The notes under the pieces are model-generated. The model saw only the letters and a program-made list of their open reading frames with translations, was not told the origin of the DNA and made no database searches. Both the position numbers and the translations under genes were made by a program. A DNA stretch of 38,925 nucleotides from Eubacteriales bacterium (GTDB lineage: Bacteria; Bacillota; Clostridia; Lachnospirales; Lachnospiraceae), in contig JAUNGT010000030.1 of assembly GCA_030524455.1 (NCBI GenBank), positions 1-38,925 on the forward strand, in the 5' to 3' direction. This document shows, piece by piece, positions 23,086 to 31,051 of the stretch. Every line of letters starts with the position of its first letter. The stretch's first letter is position 1.

Positions 23086-24157
23086 GCTGACACAGGACGG
23101 GCTCCGAAGGCTTCGCATCGAGGCGCCGGATGAGCAAAGCTACCGGCGGGTGCGGCAAAGATGGGACGGGATCGCAAAGCCGCTGGACGGGCTGGGACGG
23201 ATGGAGGAGCTGATTGCCCGGATCGGCGCGATCACCCGGACGGCGGACGTTGCGCTGCGCAAAAAGGCGCTGCTCATCCTGTGTGCGGACAACGGGATCA
23301 CGGAGGAGGGCGTCAGCCAGTGCAGCGCATCGGTGACCCGGGCGGTGGCCTGCTCGATGGGGAAAGGAGAGTCTCCGGCAGGGCGCATGGCCCGGGCGGC
23401 CGGGGCCGTTTCCATTCCGGTGGATATCGGGATGCTGGGGCAGGAGCCGGTGGAGGGCGTGCTGGACCGGAAGGTTCGCTGCGGCACGGAAAATTTTCGG
23501 AAAAGACCGGCGATGGAAAGACAGGAGGCGCTCTGTGCCATCGGCACCGGGATTGCGCTGGTCCGGGAGCTTCGGGACAAGGGCTTTGATTTGCTGGCCC
23601 TGGGCGAGATGGGAATCGGCAACACGACCACAAGCAGCGCGGTGGCGGCGGCTTTGCTCGGGCGAAGCGCTGAGGAGACGGTGGGCAGAGGGGCCGGGCT
23701 TGACGACGCCGGGCTGGAGAGAAAGCGCTGTGTGATCCGGGAGGCGCTGGAAACCTACGGACTGTACCGGGCGGATGCGCTGACCGTCCTCCGGACGGTG
23801 GGCGGGCTGGATATCGCCGGACTGGCGGGCGCCTGCATCGGCGGCGCGCTGTTTCATATCCCGATCGTTTTGGACGGCGTGATCAGCCTGACGGCAGCCC
23901 TTGCGGCGGAGCGGCTCGTGCCCGGCACGAGGGAGTATCTGCTGCCCTCCCATCTGGGGCGGGAGCCTGCCGCCGCCTGGCTTTTGCGGGAGCTTGGAAT
24001 GGAGCCGGTGCTGCACGCGGACCTGGCGCTCGGAGAGGGCACCGGAGCGGTCATGCTGTTCCCGCTTTTGGAGCTTACGCTGAGCGTTTACGGAAGTGGG
24101 GCCACCTTTTCCGGGATACAGGTGGAGCAATACAGAAGATGGGAGAAGGAACAATGA
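23054..24157 (+). CDS. cobT: Nicotinate-nucleotide:dimethylbenzimidazole phosphoribosyltransferase
   Basis: 367 residues; makes alpha-ribazole phosphate for the lower nucleotide loop of cobalamin. Conserved segments are '[19 protein letters not shown]' (K-P-x-G-S/D-L-G), '[13 protein letters not shown]', '[20 protein letters not shown]' and '[15 protein letters not shown]'. '[20 protein letters not shown]' carries the catalytic Glu. Start ATG 23054 with GGAGG 6-7 nt upstream, inside the 3' end of cobQ. No dimethylbenzimidazole synthesis gene is visible, so the lower-ligand base, which may be another benzimidazole or purine, is not known from this window. Confidence 0.96.
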   Translation: MECFGRQGQTELTQDGLRRLRIEAPDEQSYRRVRQRWDGIAKPLDGLGRMEELIARIGAITRTADVALRKKALLILCADNGITEEGVSQCSASVTRAVACSMGKGESPAGRMARAAGAVSIPVDIGMLGQEPVEGVLDRKVRCGTENFRKRPAMERQEALCAIGTGIALVRELRDKGFDLLALGEMGIGNTTTSSAVAAALLGRSAEETVGRGAGLDDAGLERKRCVIREALETYGLYRADALTVLRTVGGLDIAGLAGACIGGALFHIPIVLDGVISLTAALAAERLVPGTREYLLPSHLGREPAAAWLLRELGMEPVLHADLALGEGTGAVMLFPLLELTLSVYGSGATFSGIQVEQYRRWEKEQ

Positions 24158-24705
24158 CGGCGCTGGTGATCGGAGGAAGCGGAAGCGGCAAATCCGCCTG
24201 GGCGGAGGATTTTTTGTGCCGCAGGTGCGGAAAACGGCAGAAGTATTACATTGCGACCATGCAGGTGTTTGGGGAAGAGGGTCAAAAAAAGGTGGAGCGG
24301 CATCGGAGAATGCGGGAGGGCAAGGGCTTTTTGACCATCGAGCAGCCTCTGGACATTGAAAGGGCCGCTGCAGGTCTGCGCAGGGAGGATGCTCCCGGAC
24401 GCGCCGCCCTGTTGGAGTGCGTCTCCAACCTGGCGGCCAATGAGATGTTTGGGGAAGAAGGGGAGATACCCTGCGAAAGGGTGGTGGAGCGGATTGTCCG
24501 TGGGATCGGGGAGCTCGAAAGACAATTCAGCCTTCTGGTGATTGTGACGAACAACGTTTTTGAGGACGGCATTCTTTACGGGGCTTCGACGCTGCGGTAT
24601 ATGGAGGCGCTGGGACAGATCAACGAAAGGCTGGCAAAGGAGGCAGAGCTGGTGACGGAGGTGTCCGCCGGGATCCCCCTGGTCTGGAAGGGGGCGGCCC
24701 AATGA
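24154..24705 (+). CDS. cobU: CobU-type adenosylcobinamide kinase/guanylyltransferase (full-length, divergent C-terminus)
   Basis: 183 residues from the ATG at 24154, in the ATGA overlap with cobT and with GGGAGAAGGA upstream; an in-frame ATG at 24139 would add five residues. CobU phosphorylates adenosylcobinamide and forms adenosylcobinamide-GDP. The P-loop is 'GGSGSGKSAWAED' (~7-19), and the 'VERHRRMRE' region (~46-54) contains the R-H-R motif whose His is guanylylated in CobU. 'LLECVSNLAANEMF' follows. In the usual position of the S-N-E-V-G-x-G-I-V-P motif it has 'TNNVFEDGILYG', so that segment has diverged. A second, shorter CobU-like protein lies 0.8 kb downstream and has this motif intact. 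Confidence 0.88.
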   Translation: MTALVIGGSGSGKSAWAEDFLCRRCGKRQKYYIATMQVFGEEGQKKVERHRRMREGKGFLTIEQPLDIERAAAGLRREDAPGRAALLECVSNLAANEMFGEEGEIPCERVVERIVRGIGELERQFSLLVIVTNNVFEDGILYGASTLRYMEALGQINERLAKEAELVTEVSAGIPLVWKGAAQ

Positions 24706-25469
24706 GGGCGCTCAGGGCCCTGGCGGTCGCGTTTTCCATGTATTCCAGGATCCCGATGCCGCAGTTTGAGTGGGGGAAGGAGGACATGAAATACATGCTT
24801 TGCTTTTTCCCCTGGGTCGGCGCGGTGATCGGCGGCTGCGTCTGGCTGTGGGCAATGCTGAGCGCTGTCCTGGGCGCAGGCTGGCTGGCCCGCTGCCTGG
24901 TCGGGGCAGCCCTTCCGCTTCTGATTACGGGCGGCTTCCATGCGGACGGCTTTCTGGACACGATGGACGCCTTTTGCTCCTATCAGCCGAGGGAGAAAAA
25001 GCTGGAAATCCTGAAGGATCCCCATATCGGCGCGTTTTCCGTCCTCATGCTGGCAGGATACGGTCTGCTTTACCTGGCGGCCTTTTCGGAGGTGAGAGAG
25101 CCGGAGCTTTTGGCGGTGGTCTGCGCAGGCTTTGCGCTGTCCAGGGCGTTCAGCGGCCTTGGCGTGGTGAGCCTGCCCTCCGCCAAAAAGGAGGGGCTGT
25201 TGGCCTGGACGGCGGACAGCGCCGCAAAGCGGACCGTGAAGCTTGCCCTTTCCCTGCAGGCGCTTTTCTGCGCGGGCTTCATGCTGTATTGCTCCCTGCC
25301 CGGCGGCGGTCTGGCCCTCCTTGCGGCGGCAGGCTCGTTTGCGTATTACCGGCACCGGTGCCGCAGGGAGCTGGGCGGGATCACGGGAGATACGGCGGGG
25401 TATTTTATCCTGCTCTGCGAGGGCTGGATGACGGCGGCCGTGGCGCTTGTGTCACTGGTCACTCCGTGA
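24702..25469 (+). CDS. cobS: Adenosylcobinamide-GDP ribazoletransferase (cobalamin synthase)
   Basis: 255 residues. This integral membrane enzyme joins adenosylcobinamide-GDP with alpha-ribazole (phosphate), the last assembly step. 'FSMYSRIPMPQFEW' at the N-terminus and 'TGGFHADGFLDTMDAF' (~75-90) are the family hallmarks, the latter holding the acidic metal-binding residues (H-x-D-G-x-x-D). 'LGGITGDTAGYFI' near residue ~225 is the second conserved acidic segment. Several membrane helices are present. ATGA overlap with cobU. Confidence 0.96.
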   Translation: MRALRALAVAFSMYSRIPMPQFEWGKEDMKYMLCFFPWVGAVIGGCVWLWAMLSAVLGAGWLARCLVGAALPLLITGGFHADGFLDTMDAFCSYQPREKKLEILKDPHIGAFSVLMLAGYGLLYLAAFSEVREPELLAVVCAGFALSRAFSGLGVVSLPSAKKEGLLAWTADSAAKRTVKLALSLQALFCAGFMLYCSLPGGGLALLAAAGSFAYYRHRCRRELGGITGDTAGYFILLCEGWMTAAVALVSLVTP

Positions 25470-25507
25470 ACAGGAACCTTATTTCACTGCTTGGAGGCGG
25501 ATTGACG

Positions 25508-25906
25508 ATGAGACTGATGCTTGGAGGATACGCGCAGGGAAAGCTGCGCTGTTTGTTCCGGCGGGAGAAGGCAGAGCATTGTATGGTGTTTGAGGGAAGG
25601 CTGCCTTCGCCGGAGGAGCTGCAAAAGGCGCTTTTGCAGGACAAAACCGTGGTGATCAATCGCCTGCACCGGTGGATTAGGGAGCGGCTGACAGACGGCG
25701 GAGATCCGGAGGAGGAGCTGTTTGCCTTTTTGGAGAGGTGTCCGGACTGCGTGCTGATTGGCGATGAGATCGGAAACGGCATCGTGCCGGTGGATGCGTT
25801 CGAGCGGGAATACCGGGAACGGACGGGAAGGCTTTTGGAGGAGCTGGCATACAGGGCGAAGGAGGTGGAGCTGATCTTATGCGGAATCAGCCGGAGAATC
25901 AAATAG
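25508..25906 (+). CDS. Short CobU-like protein with degenerate P-loop
   Basis: 132 residues from the ATG at 25508, preceded by GGAGGCGG; it starts 38 nt after cobS. 'MLGGYAQGKLRCLFR' at the N-terminus sits where CobU has its P-loop (GGxxSGKS); Gly and Lys remain but the Ser after Lys is Leu. The central part lacks the R-H-R guanylylation region. The C-terminal half is strikingly CobU-like: 'CVLIGDEIGNGIVPVDAFEREYRERTGRLLEELA' keeps the D/N-E-I/V-G-x-G-I-V-P motif. It is ~50 residues shorter than CobU. It could be a regulatory partner, a complementing half for the divergent CobU upstream, or a decayed duplicate; its clean reading frame and position argue against decay. Stop codon lies inside cobC (28-nt overlap). 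Confidence 0.8.
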   Translation: MRLMLGGYAQGKLRCLFRREKAEHCMVFEGRLPSPEELQKALLQDKTVVINRLHRWIRERLTDGGDPEEELFAFLERCPDCVLIGDEIGNGIVPVDAFEREYRERTGRLLEELAYRAKEVELILCGISRRIK

Positions 25907-26550
25907 AGCTTGTCTTAATCCGGCACGGGATGACGGAGGCGAACCGGGAGGGACGTTATCTGGGCAGGACGGACGAGCCGCTGAGCCGGGAGGGGATCCG
26001 GCGTCTGCGGGAGAAAAAGGCGGCGGGTCTTTACCCGGAGCTTAGGCTTTTGTTTTGCAGCCCCATGAGGCGCTGCCTGGAGACGGCGCAGCTTCTGTAT
26101 CCGGACGCCGAAAAAAGGATCCTGACGGAGTGGACGGAGATCGATTTCGGGGCCTTTGAGGGGAAGAACTACCGGGAGCTTTCGGGGGATTTGCGGTATC
26201 AGGAGTGGATCGACAGCGGCGGGAGGCTGCCGTTTCCGGAGGGGGAGAGCCGGGAGGATTTTCTCAGGCGCTCCTGCAAGGGCCTGGAGCAGCTGACGGC
26301 GTTTCTGGATCAAAGAGAGCGGGAGGCCGGCGGCCGGACAGAGCGTGAGAACGGCGAAGGACTGCCGGGCGAAAGACTGCCGGTCGGGGGAATCGTGCAC
26401 GGCGGGACGATCATGGCCCTTTTGAGTACGTTTTGCGGCGAGGAATATTTTGCCTGTCAGCCGGCAAACGGGGAGGGCTATGTCTGCCTGCTGGAGCGGG
26501 GACCGGAGGGCTTTCGGCTGACGAAAAAAAAGCGGAGAATCGGAAAATGA
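25879..26550 (+). CDS. cobC: Histidine phosphatase, probable alpha-ribazole phosphatase
   Basis: 223 residues. It should remove the phosphate from alpha-ribazole 5'-phosphate or adenosylcobalamin 5'-phosphate. The catalytic motif is 'LIRHGMTEANREGRYLGRTD' (R-H-G near residue 16), with 'CSPMRRCLETAQLLYP', 'EIDFGAFEGKNYRELSG' and the second His in 'GGIVHGGTIMALL' all present. This is the phosphoglycerate-mutase-like fold. A ~15-residue charged insertion ('REREAGGRTERENGEGLPGE') precedes the second His motif. Assignment to ribazole phosphatase rests on operon position; the fold itself is clear. Confidence 0.88.
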   Translation: MRNQPENQIELVLIRHGMTEANREGRYLGRTDEPLSREGIRRLREKKAAGLYPELRLLFCSPMRRCLETAQLLYPDAEKRILTEWTEIDFGAFEGKNYRELSGDLRYQEWIDSGGRLPFPEGESREDFLRRSCKGLEQLTAFLDQREREAGGRTERENGEGLPGERLPVGGIVHGGTIMALLSTFCGEEYFACQPANGEGYVCLLERGPEGFRLTKKKRRIGK

Positions 26551-27515
26551 GAGAGCATATGATTGCCTTTTTGCTGGGCTTTTTGCTGGATCTGGCTTTT
26601 GGAGATCCCTACTGGCTGCCCCATCCGGTCCGCCTGATGGGCCGGCTGATTGCAGCGCTGGAGAGACGGCTGCGGAAGGGCAGAAAAGAGAGAGAGCTGG
26701 CGGGCGGCATCCTTTTGGCGGCTGTCGTACCGGCGGTGTCGGCGGCTTTTGGCGCGGCGGTCCTGATTGCCGCGTACCGGCTTGGCCCGTGGGCAGGGAT
26801 TGCGGTAGAGGCGGTCATGACCTATCAGCTTCTGGCCGCAAAATGCTTAAGGACAGAGAGCATGAAGGTTTACCGGCGCCTGCGGGAGCAGGATCCGGAG
26901 GGCGCAAGGGCCGCCGTATCGATGATTGTCGGCCGGGACACGTCGGTTCTGGACGGGGAGGGCGTGGCGAAGGCTGCCGTCGAGACGGTGGCGGAAAACA
27001 CCTCGGACGGCGTGATCGCCCCCATGCTGTATACGGCCATCGGAGGGCCGGCGGCAGGACTTTTTTACAAGGCGGTGAACACGATGGATTCCATGGTCGG
27101 CTATAAAAACGACAAATATCTGTACTTTGGACGGGCGGCGGCGCGGCTGGACGATATGGTCAATTTTATTCCGGCCAGAATCAGCGCCCTTTTGATGATC
27201 GGGGCAGCCTTTGTGGGAGGGCGGGATTTTGACGCAAAAAGGGCCTGCCGGATTTTCTGGAGGGACCGCAAAAAGCATGCCAGCCCCAATTCGGCGCAGA
27301 CGGAGTCGGTGTGCGCGGGGGCGCTGGGGATCCGTCTGGCCGGGGATGCCGTCTATTTTGGGAAAACGGTGAAAAAGCCCTATATCGGGGACAGTGTCCG
27401 GGCCGTGGAGGCGGAGGACATCCCAAGGGCGAACCGTCTGATGTATCTGACGGCAATCGGCTGTGAGGCGCTCTGCCTGGCAGCGATGGCGGTGCTTGCA
27501 GGAAGGATGAGGTAG
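26547..27515 (+). CDS. cbiB: Adenosylcobinamide-phosphate synthase
   Basis: 322 residues from the ATG at 26547 (ATGA overlap with cobC). This membrane enzyme attaches aminopropanol phosphate to adenosylcobyric acid. The N-terminus 'LLDLAFGDPYWLPHPVRLMG' is the family signature (D-x-x-x-G-D-P...P-H-P-V). 'MIVGRDTSVLDGEGVAKAAVETVAENTSDGVIAP' (~130-163) and 'KAVNTMDSMVGYKNDKY' (~178-194) are strongly conserved, as is 'SPNSAQTESVCAGALG'. Several membrane helices are present. In some nomenclatures the gene is called cobD, which here is used for the decarboxylase. Confidence 0.96.
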   Translation: MREHMIAFLLGFLLDLAFGDPYWLPHPVRLMGRLIAALERRLRKGRKERELAGGILLAAVVPAVSAAFGAAVLIAAYRLGPWAGIAVEAVMTYQLLAAKCLRTESMKVYRRLREQDPEGARAAVSMIVGRDTSVLDGEGVAKAAVETVAENTSDGVIAPMLYTAIGGPAAGLFYKAVNTMDSMVGYKNDKYLYFGRAAARLDDMVNFIPARISALLMIGAAFVGGRDFDAKRACRIFWRDRKKHASPNSAQTESVCAGALGIRLAGDAVYFGKTVKKPYIGDSVRAVEAEDIPRANRLMYLTAIGCEALCLAAMAVLAGRMR

Positions 27516-27519
27516 CGCT

Positions 27520-28602
27520 ATGGGGACACGGAGCATACATGGCGGCGATATTTACAGAAACCGGGTGCGGATCGATTTTTCCGTCAACACAAACCCGCTG
27601 GGAATGCCGGAGGGCGTAAAGGAGGCGCTGCTTGGCGCGGCAGAGCGCTGCAGCGTCTATCCTGATCCGGCAGCGGAGAGGCTGTCGGAGGCGGTGGGCA
27701 GCGCCATCGGCGTCCGAAAGGAGAACCTTGTCTTTGGGAACGGGGCGTCGGAGCTGTTTGTGGCGGCGGCACACGCGCTGAGGCCGAAAAAGATCCTGAT
27801 TCCCGTGCCCTCCTTTTACGGCTATGAGCATGCGGCGAAGGCCTGCGGAGCGGAGATTTCGTATGTGCCGCTGAAGGAGGAGAAGGACTTTTTGCCGGAC
27901 GGAGAGCTCTTGCGGGCGCTGACGCCGGAGGTTGACCTGCTTTTTTTGGCAAACCCGAATAACCCCACGGGACAAAGGACAGGGCGGGAGCTGTTAAAGG
28001 AGCTGCTGGCGCGCTGTAAGGACAACGGGACGACGGTGGTTTTGGATGAATGCTTCATTGAGTTTTGCGGGGAGGAGCATTCCCGGTTCAACGGGTTGGA
28101 GGAGTATCCGAACCTGATCGTCGTTCGGGCGTTCACGAAAAGCTGCGCGATTCCCGGTGTCCGGCTGGGATATCTGGCCTGCGCGGACGCCTTTCTGACA
28201 GAGAGCATACGGGATCAGCTGCCGGAGTGGAACCTGTCGGTGTTTGCCCAGGAGGCGGGCATTGCCTGTGCCCGGCAGCGCGGGTTTCTGGATCGGACCC
28301 GGGCGTATGTGCGGCAGGAGCGCCGTTTTTTGGAGGAGGGGCTTTTGCGCCTGGGACTGCGCCCCGTGCCGGGGGAGGCCAATTTTCTTCTGTTTTTTGG
28401 TCCGACGGCCCTGTATGAAAGGCTGTTGGAGCGGGGAATTTTGATCCGGGACTGCAGAAATTTTAGGGGACTGACACAGGGCTATTACCGGATTGCGGTG
28501 CGGACAAGGGAAGAAAACAAAATTTTACTGAGAGAGATAGGTGAATGCATTGGATCGGATCGAACGTTTGCTGCCGGAGGAAATCGAGAGGAGAAGCTTT
28601 GA
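27520..28602 (+). CDS. cobD: Threonine-phosphate decarboxylase (PLP enzyme)
   Basis: 360 residues from the ATG 4 nt after cbiB, with GGAAGGATGAGG upstream. It makes (R)-1-amino-2-propanol phosphate, the linker used by CbiB. Class I/II aminotransferase fold: 'HGGDIYRNRVRIDFSVNTNPLG' at the N-terminus is typical of CobD, 'NPNNPTG' binds the cofactor region, 'VVLDECFIEFCGEE' holds the PLP-ring Asp, and 'RAFTKSCAIPGVRLGYL' carries the Schiff-base Lys207. 'YRIAVRTREENKILL' near the C-terminus has the carboxylate-binding Arg. Histidinol-phosphate aminotransferase is the closest alternative, but the D-F-S-V-N-T-N-P start and context favour CobD. The 3' end overlaps cbiC by 62 nt. Confidence 0.94.
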   Translation: MGTRSIHGGDIYRNRVRIDFSVNTNPLGMPEGVKEALLGAAERCSVYPDPAAERLSEAVGSAIGVRKENLVFGNGASELFVAAAHALRPKKILIPVPSFYGYEHAAKACGAEISYVPLKEEKDFLPDGELLRALTPEVDLLFLANPNNPTGQRTGRELLKELLARCKDNGTTVVLDECFIEFCGEEHSRFNGLEEYPNLIVVRAFTKSCAIPGVRLGYLACADAFLTESIRDQLPEWNLSVFAQEAGIACARQRGFLDRTRAYVRQERRFLEEGLLRLGLRPVPGEANFLLFFGPTALYERLLERGILIRDCRNFRGLTQGYYRIAVRTREENKILLREIGECIGSDRTFAAGGNREEKL

Positions 28603-29197
28603 GATCATTTCGGCGGAGCTTGAGGAAAGAGGAATTGTTCTTGCGCCGGATCAGGAGCGGATCACCAAGCGGGTGATTCATACGAGCGCTGACTTTGATT
28701 ACGCCCGGACGCTGACCTACTCGGCGCATGCGGTGGAAACCGCAGAGCGGCTTTTGCTGGAGGGGGCCTGCATCGTGACGGACACCAATATGGCGCTGGC
28801 GGGGATCAATAAGGGAGCGCTGGCAAAGCTGCAGGTGGAGGCGCGCTGCTTTATGGCGGATCAGACGGTGGCAAGGCTTGCCAGGGAGCGGGGGACGACG
28901 CGGGCGGCGGTGAGCATGGAGCTGGCCTCCCGGCTGGACAAACCCGTGATCTGCGCAATCGGAAATGCGCCCACGGCCCTGCTTGCGCTTTATGAGATGA
29001 TTCGGGAGGGACGCTGGAGGCCGGCTTTTGTGATCGGCGTCCCGGTGGGCTTTGTCCATGTGGAGGAGGCAAAAAGGCGGATGATGGAGACGGACGTTCC
29101 CTATATTATAAACCGGGGACGAAAAGGCGGCAGCACGATTGCGGCCGCGATCTGCAACGCTTTGCTCTACGGGCTTTTACAAAAACGGGAGGGCTGA
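28541..29197 (+). CDS. cbiC: Cobalt-precorrin-8 methylmutase
   Basis: 218 residues from a GTG at 28541 with GAGAGATAG upstream; a TTG at 28550 is an alternative. The enzyme moves the C11 methyl to C12 to give cobyrinic acid. 'ITKRVIHTSADFDYARTL' carries the catalytic His47 in the R-V-I-H-x-S/T-A/G-D motif. 'IVTDTNMALAGINK' and 'AIGNAPTALLALYEMI' followed by 'VIGVPVGFVHVEEAK' are the other conserved blocks. Overlaps the 3' end of cobD by 62 nt. Confidence 0.95.
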   Translation: MNALDRIERLLPEEIERRSFEIISAELEERGIVLAPDQERITKRVIHTSADFDYARTLTYSAHAVETAERLLLEGACIVTDTNMALAGINKGALAKLQVEARCFMADQTVARLARERGTTRAAVSMELASRLDKPVICAIGNAPTALLALYEMIREGRWRPAFVIGVPVGFVHVEEAKRRMMETDVPYIINRGRKGGSTIAAAICNALLYGLLQKREG

Positions 29198-29201
29198 ACG
29201 G

Positions 29202-30329
29202 ATGCGGTACGGATTTACGACGGGAAGCTGCGCGGCGGCGGCTGCCAAGGCGGCGGCCTATATGCTCCTGACCGGCAGGGAGAAAACCGGGATTACGATC
29301 CGGACCCCCAAGGGCATCGATTTTCAGGCCAAAATCCTGGAAATTGACCGAAAGGAGAGGGAGGTGTCCTGCGCGGTGGAAAAGGACGGCGGGGATGATC
29401 CCGACGTGACCACCGGAGCGCTCATATACGCCCGTGTCTCCTTTGGCGAAGAGGAGGGGGGCCTGGGGCCCCGGATCCGAATCGACGGGGGCGAGGGCGT
29501 GGGGCGGGTGACAAAGCCCGGCCTGGACCAGCCGGTTGGGAACGCGGCGATCAACCATGTGCCCCGGGAGATGATCGGGCGGGAGGTACGGGAGGTGTGT
29601 GCCCTTGCCGATTACCGGGGGACGCTGGACGTGGAAATTTTCGTGCCGGGAGGGGAAAAGCTGGCGGAGCGCACCTTCAATCCCCGGCTGGGGATCGTCG
29701 GGGGCATCTCGATTTTGGGGACCAGCGGGATTGTGGAGCCGATGAGCAGCAGGGCGCTTCTGGAGACGATCCGGACAGAGCTTCGGCAGCGCAGGGCTCT
29801 GGGCTATGATTCTGTGGCTGTATCCCCCGGCAACTACGGGCTCGATTTCATGAAAAAAGCCTACGGCTACGATCTGGACCGGAGCGTGAAATGCAGCAAT
29901 TTCATCGGCAGCACTGTGGATATGGCCATAGAGCTGGGCTTTCGGAACATGCTTCTGACGGGGCATATCGGCAAGCTCATCAAGGTTGCGGGCGGCATCA
30001 TGAATACCCATTCGGCGGAGGCGGACTGCCGGATGGAGCTGCTGGCGGCCTTTGCGGTGCGCCAGGGGGTGGAGGCAGAGCAGGCGCGCCGGATCCTGGA
30101 CTGCGTTTCCACGGAGGAGGCGGTGCGGATTTTGCAGGAATGCAAAAAGAGCAGGGAGGTCCTGGATTACGCCATGGAACGGATCTGCTTTTATCTGGAC
30201 CGGAGGGCGAAGGGAAAACTTAAGATCGACTGCATCATGTATGCGTCGGAATTTGGAGAGCTGGCAAAGAGCAGGGAGGCGGAGAAATGGTTTACTTTGT
30301 TGGAGCGGGAACGGGAGCAGCGGATCTGA
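29202..30329 (+). CDS. cbiD: Cobalt-precorrin-5B C1-methyltransferase
   Basis: 375 residues from the ATG at 29202, with GGGAGGGC upstream; an in-frame start at 29139 lies inside cbiC and is rejected. CbiD methylates C1 during ring processing in the anaerobic route. 'YGFTTGSCAAAAAKAA' at the N-terminus, 'GEGVGRVTKPGLDQPVGNAAIN' and 'GLDFMKKAYGYD' followed by 'CSNFIGSTVDMA' and 'LLTGHIGKLIKVAGGIMNTHS' are all characteristic. CbiD is a marker of the anaerobic pathway. The 3' end overlaps cbiF by 43 nt. Confidence 0.97.
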   Translation: MRYGFTTGSCAAAAAKAAAYMLLTGREKTGITIRTPKGIDFQAKILEIDRKEREVSCAVEKDGGDDPDVTTGALIYARVSFGEEEGGLGPRIRIDGGEGVGRVTKPGLDQPVGNAAINHVPREMIGREVREVCALADYRGTLDVEIFVPGGEKLAERTFNPRLGIVGGISILGTSGIVEPMSSRALLETIRTELRQRRALGYDSVAVSPGNYGLDFMKKAYGYDLDRSVKCSNFIGSTVDMAIELGFRNMLLTGHIGKLIKVAGGIMNTHSAEADCRMELLAAFAVRQGVEAEQARRILDCVSTEEAVRILQECKKSREVLDYAMERICFYLDRRAKGKLKIDCIMYASEFGELAKSREAEKWFTLLEREREQRI

Positions 30330-31051
30330 TTACGGTCCGGGGACAGCGGCTTCTGCGGGAGGCGGATGTGATCGTCTATGCGGGCTCGCTGGTCAATCCG
30401 GCGCTGCTGGACAATGCAAAGGCGGGCTGTCGGATTTTTGACAGCGCGAAGATGACGCTGGAGGAGGTGATCGGTGTGCTGCGGGAGGCGGAGGCGGAAA
30501 AAAAGCAGTCGGTCAGGCTGCACACCGGGGATCCCAGTGTGTACGGGGCTGTCAGGGAACAGATGGACGAACTGGACCGCCTGGGGATCGCCTATGAGAG
30601 CTGTCCCGGCGTCAGCGCCTGCTTCGGGGCGGCGTCCTCCCTGAATCTGGAGTATACGCTGCCGGGGATTTCCCAGACTCTGATCATCACGCGGATGGAG
30701 GGGCGGACGGCGGTCCCGGAGACGGAGAGCATCGAGAGCCTGGCGGCGCACCGGGCCTCCATGGCGGTCTATTTAAGCGCCGGGATGATGGACGAGCTCA
30801 GCCGCAGGCTGATGGCCGGCGGCTACAGCGCGGACACGCCGACCGCCCTGGTCTACCGGGCGACCTGGCCGGACGAGCAGGCCTATGTCTGCACGCTGGA
30901 GGAGCTGGCGGAAACCGCCCGCGCGCACAACATCACGAGGATGGCGGTTGTTTTGGTGGGGGAGGCGGTGGCACAGCAAAATTACAGGAGGTCAAGACTG
31001 TATGCGCCGGATTTTTCGACGCAGTTTCGGCAGGCAGAGAAAAAGGTATGA
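30287..31051 (+). CDS. cbiF: Cobalt-precorrin-4 C11-methyltransferase
   Basis: 254 residues from the ATG at 30287, with GGAGGCGG upstream. Tetrapyrrole (SAM-dependent) methylase fold: 'YFVGAGTGAADLITVRGQRLL' is the N-terminal signature with the G-A-G-x-G-x-x-D-L-I/L-T motif, 'ADVIVYAGSLVNPALL' is the CbiF-type second block, and 'LHTGDPSVYGAVREQMDEL' is the conserved G-D-P-S-x-Y-G loop. 'YESCPGVSACFGAASSL' follows. It methylates C11 of cobalt-precorrin-4. ATGA overlap with the next gene. Confidence 0.96.
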   Translation: MVYFVGAGTGAADLITVRGQRLLREADVIVYAGSLVNPALLDNAKAGCRIFDSAKMTLEEVIGVLREAEAEKKQSVRLHTGDPSVYGAVREQMDELDRLGIAYESCPGVSACFGAASSLNLEYTLPGISQTLIITRMEGRTAVPETESIESLAAHRASMAVYLSAGMMDELSRRLMAGGYSADTPTALVYRATWPDEQAYVCTLEELAETARAHNITRMAVVLVGEAVAQQNYRRSRLYAPDFSTQFRQAEKKV

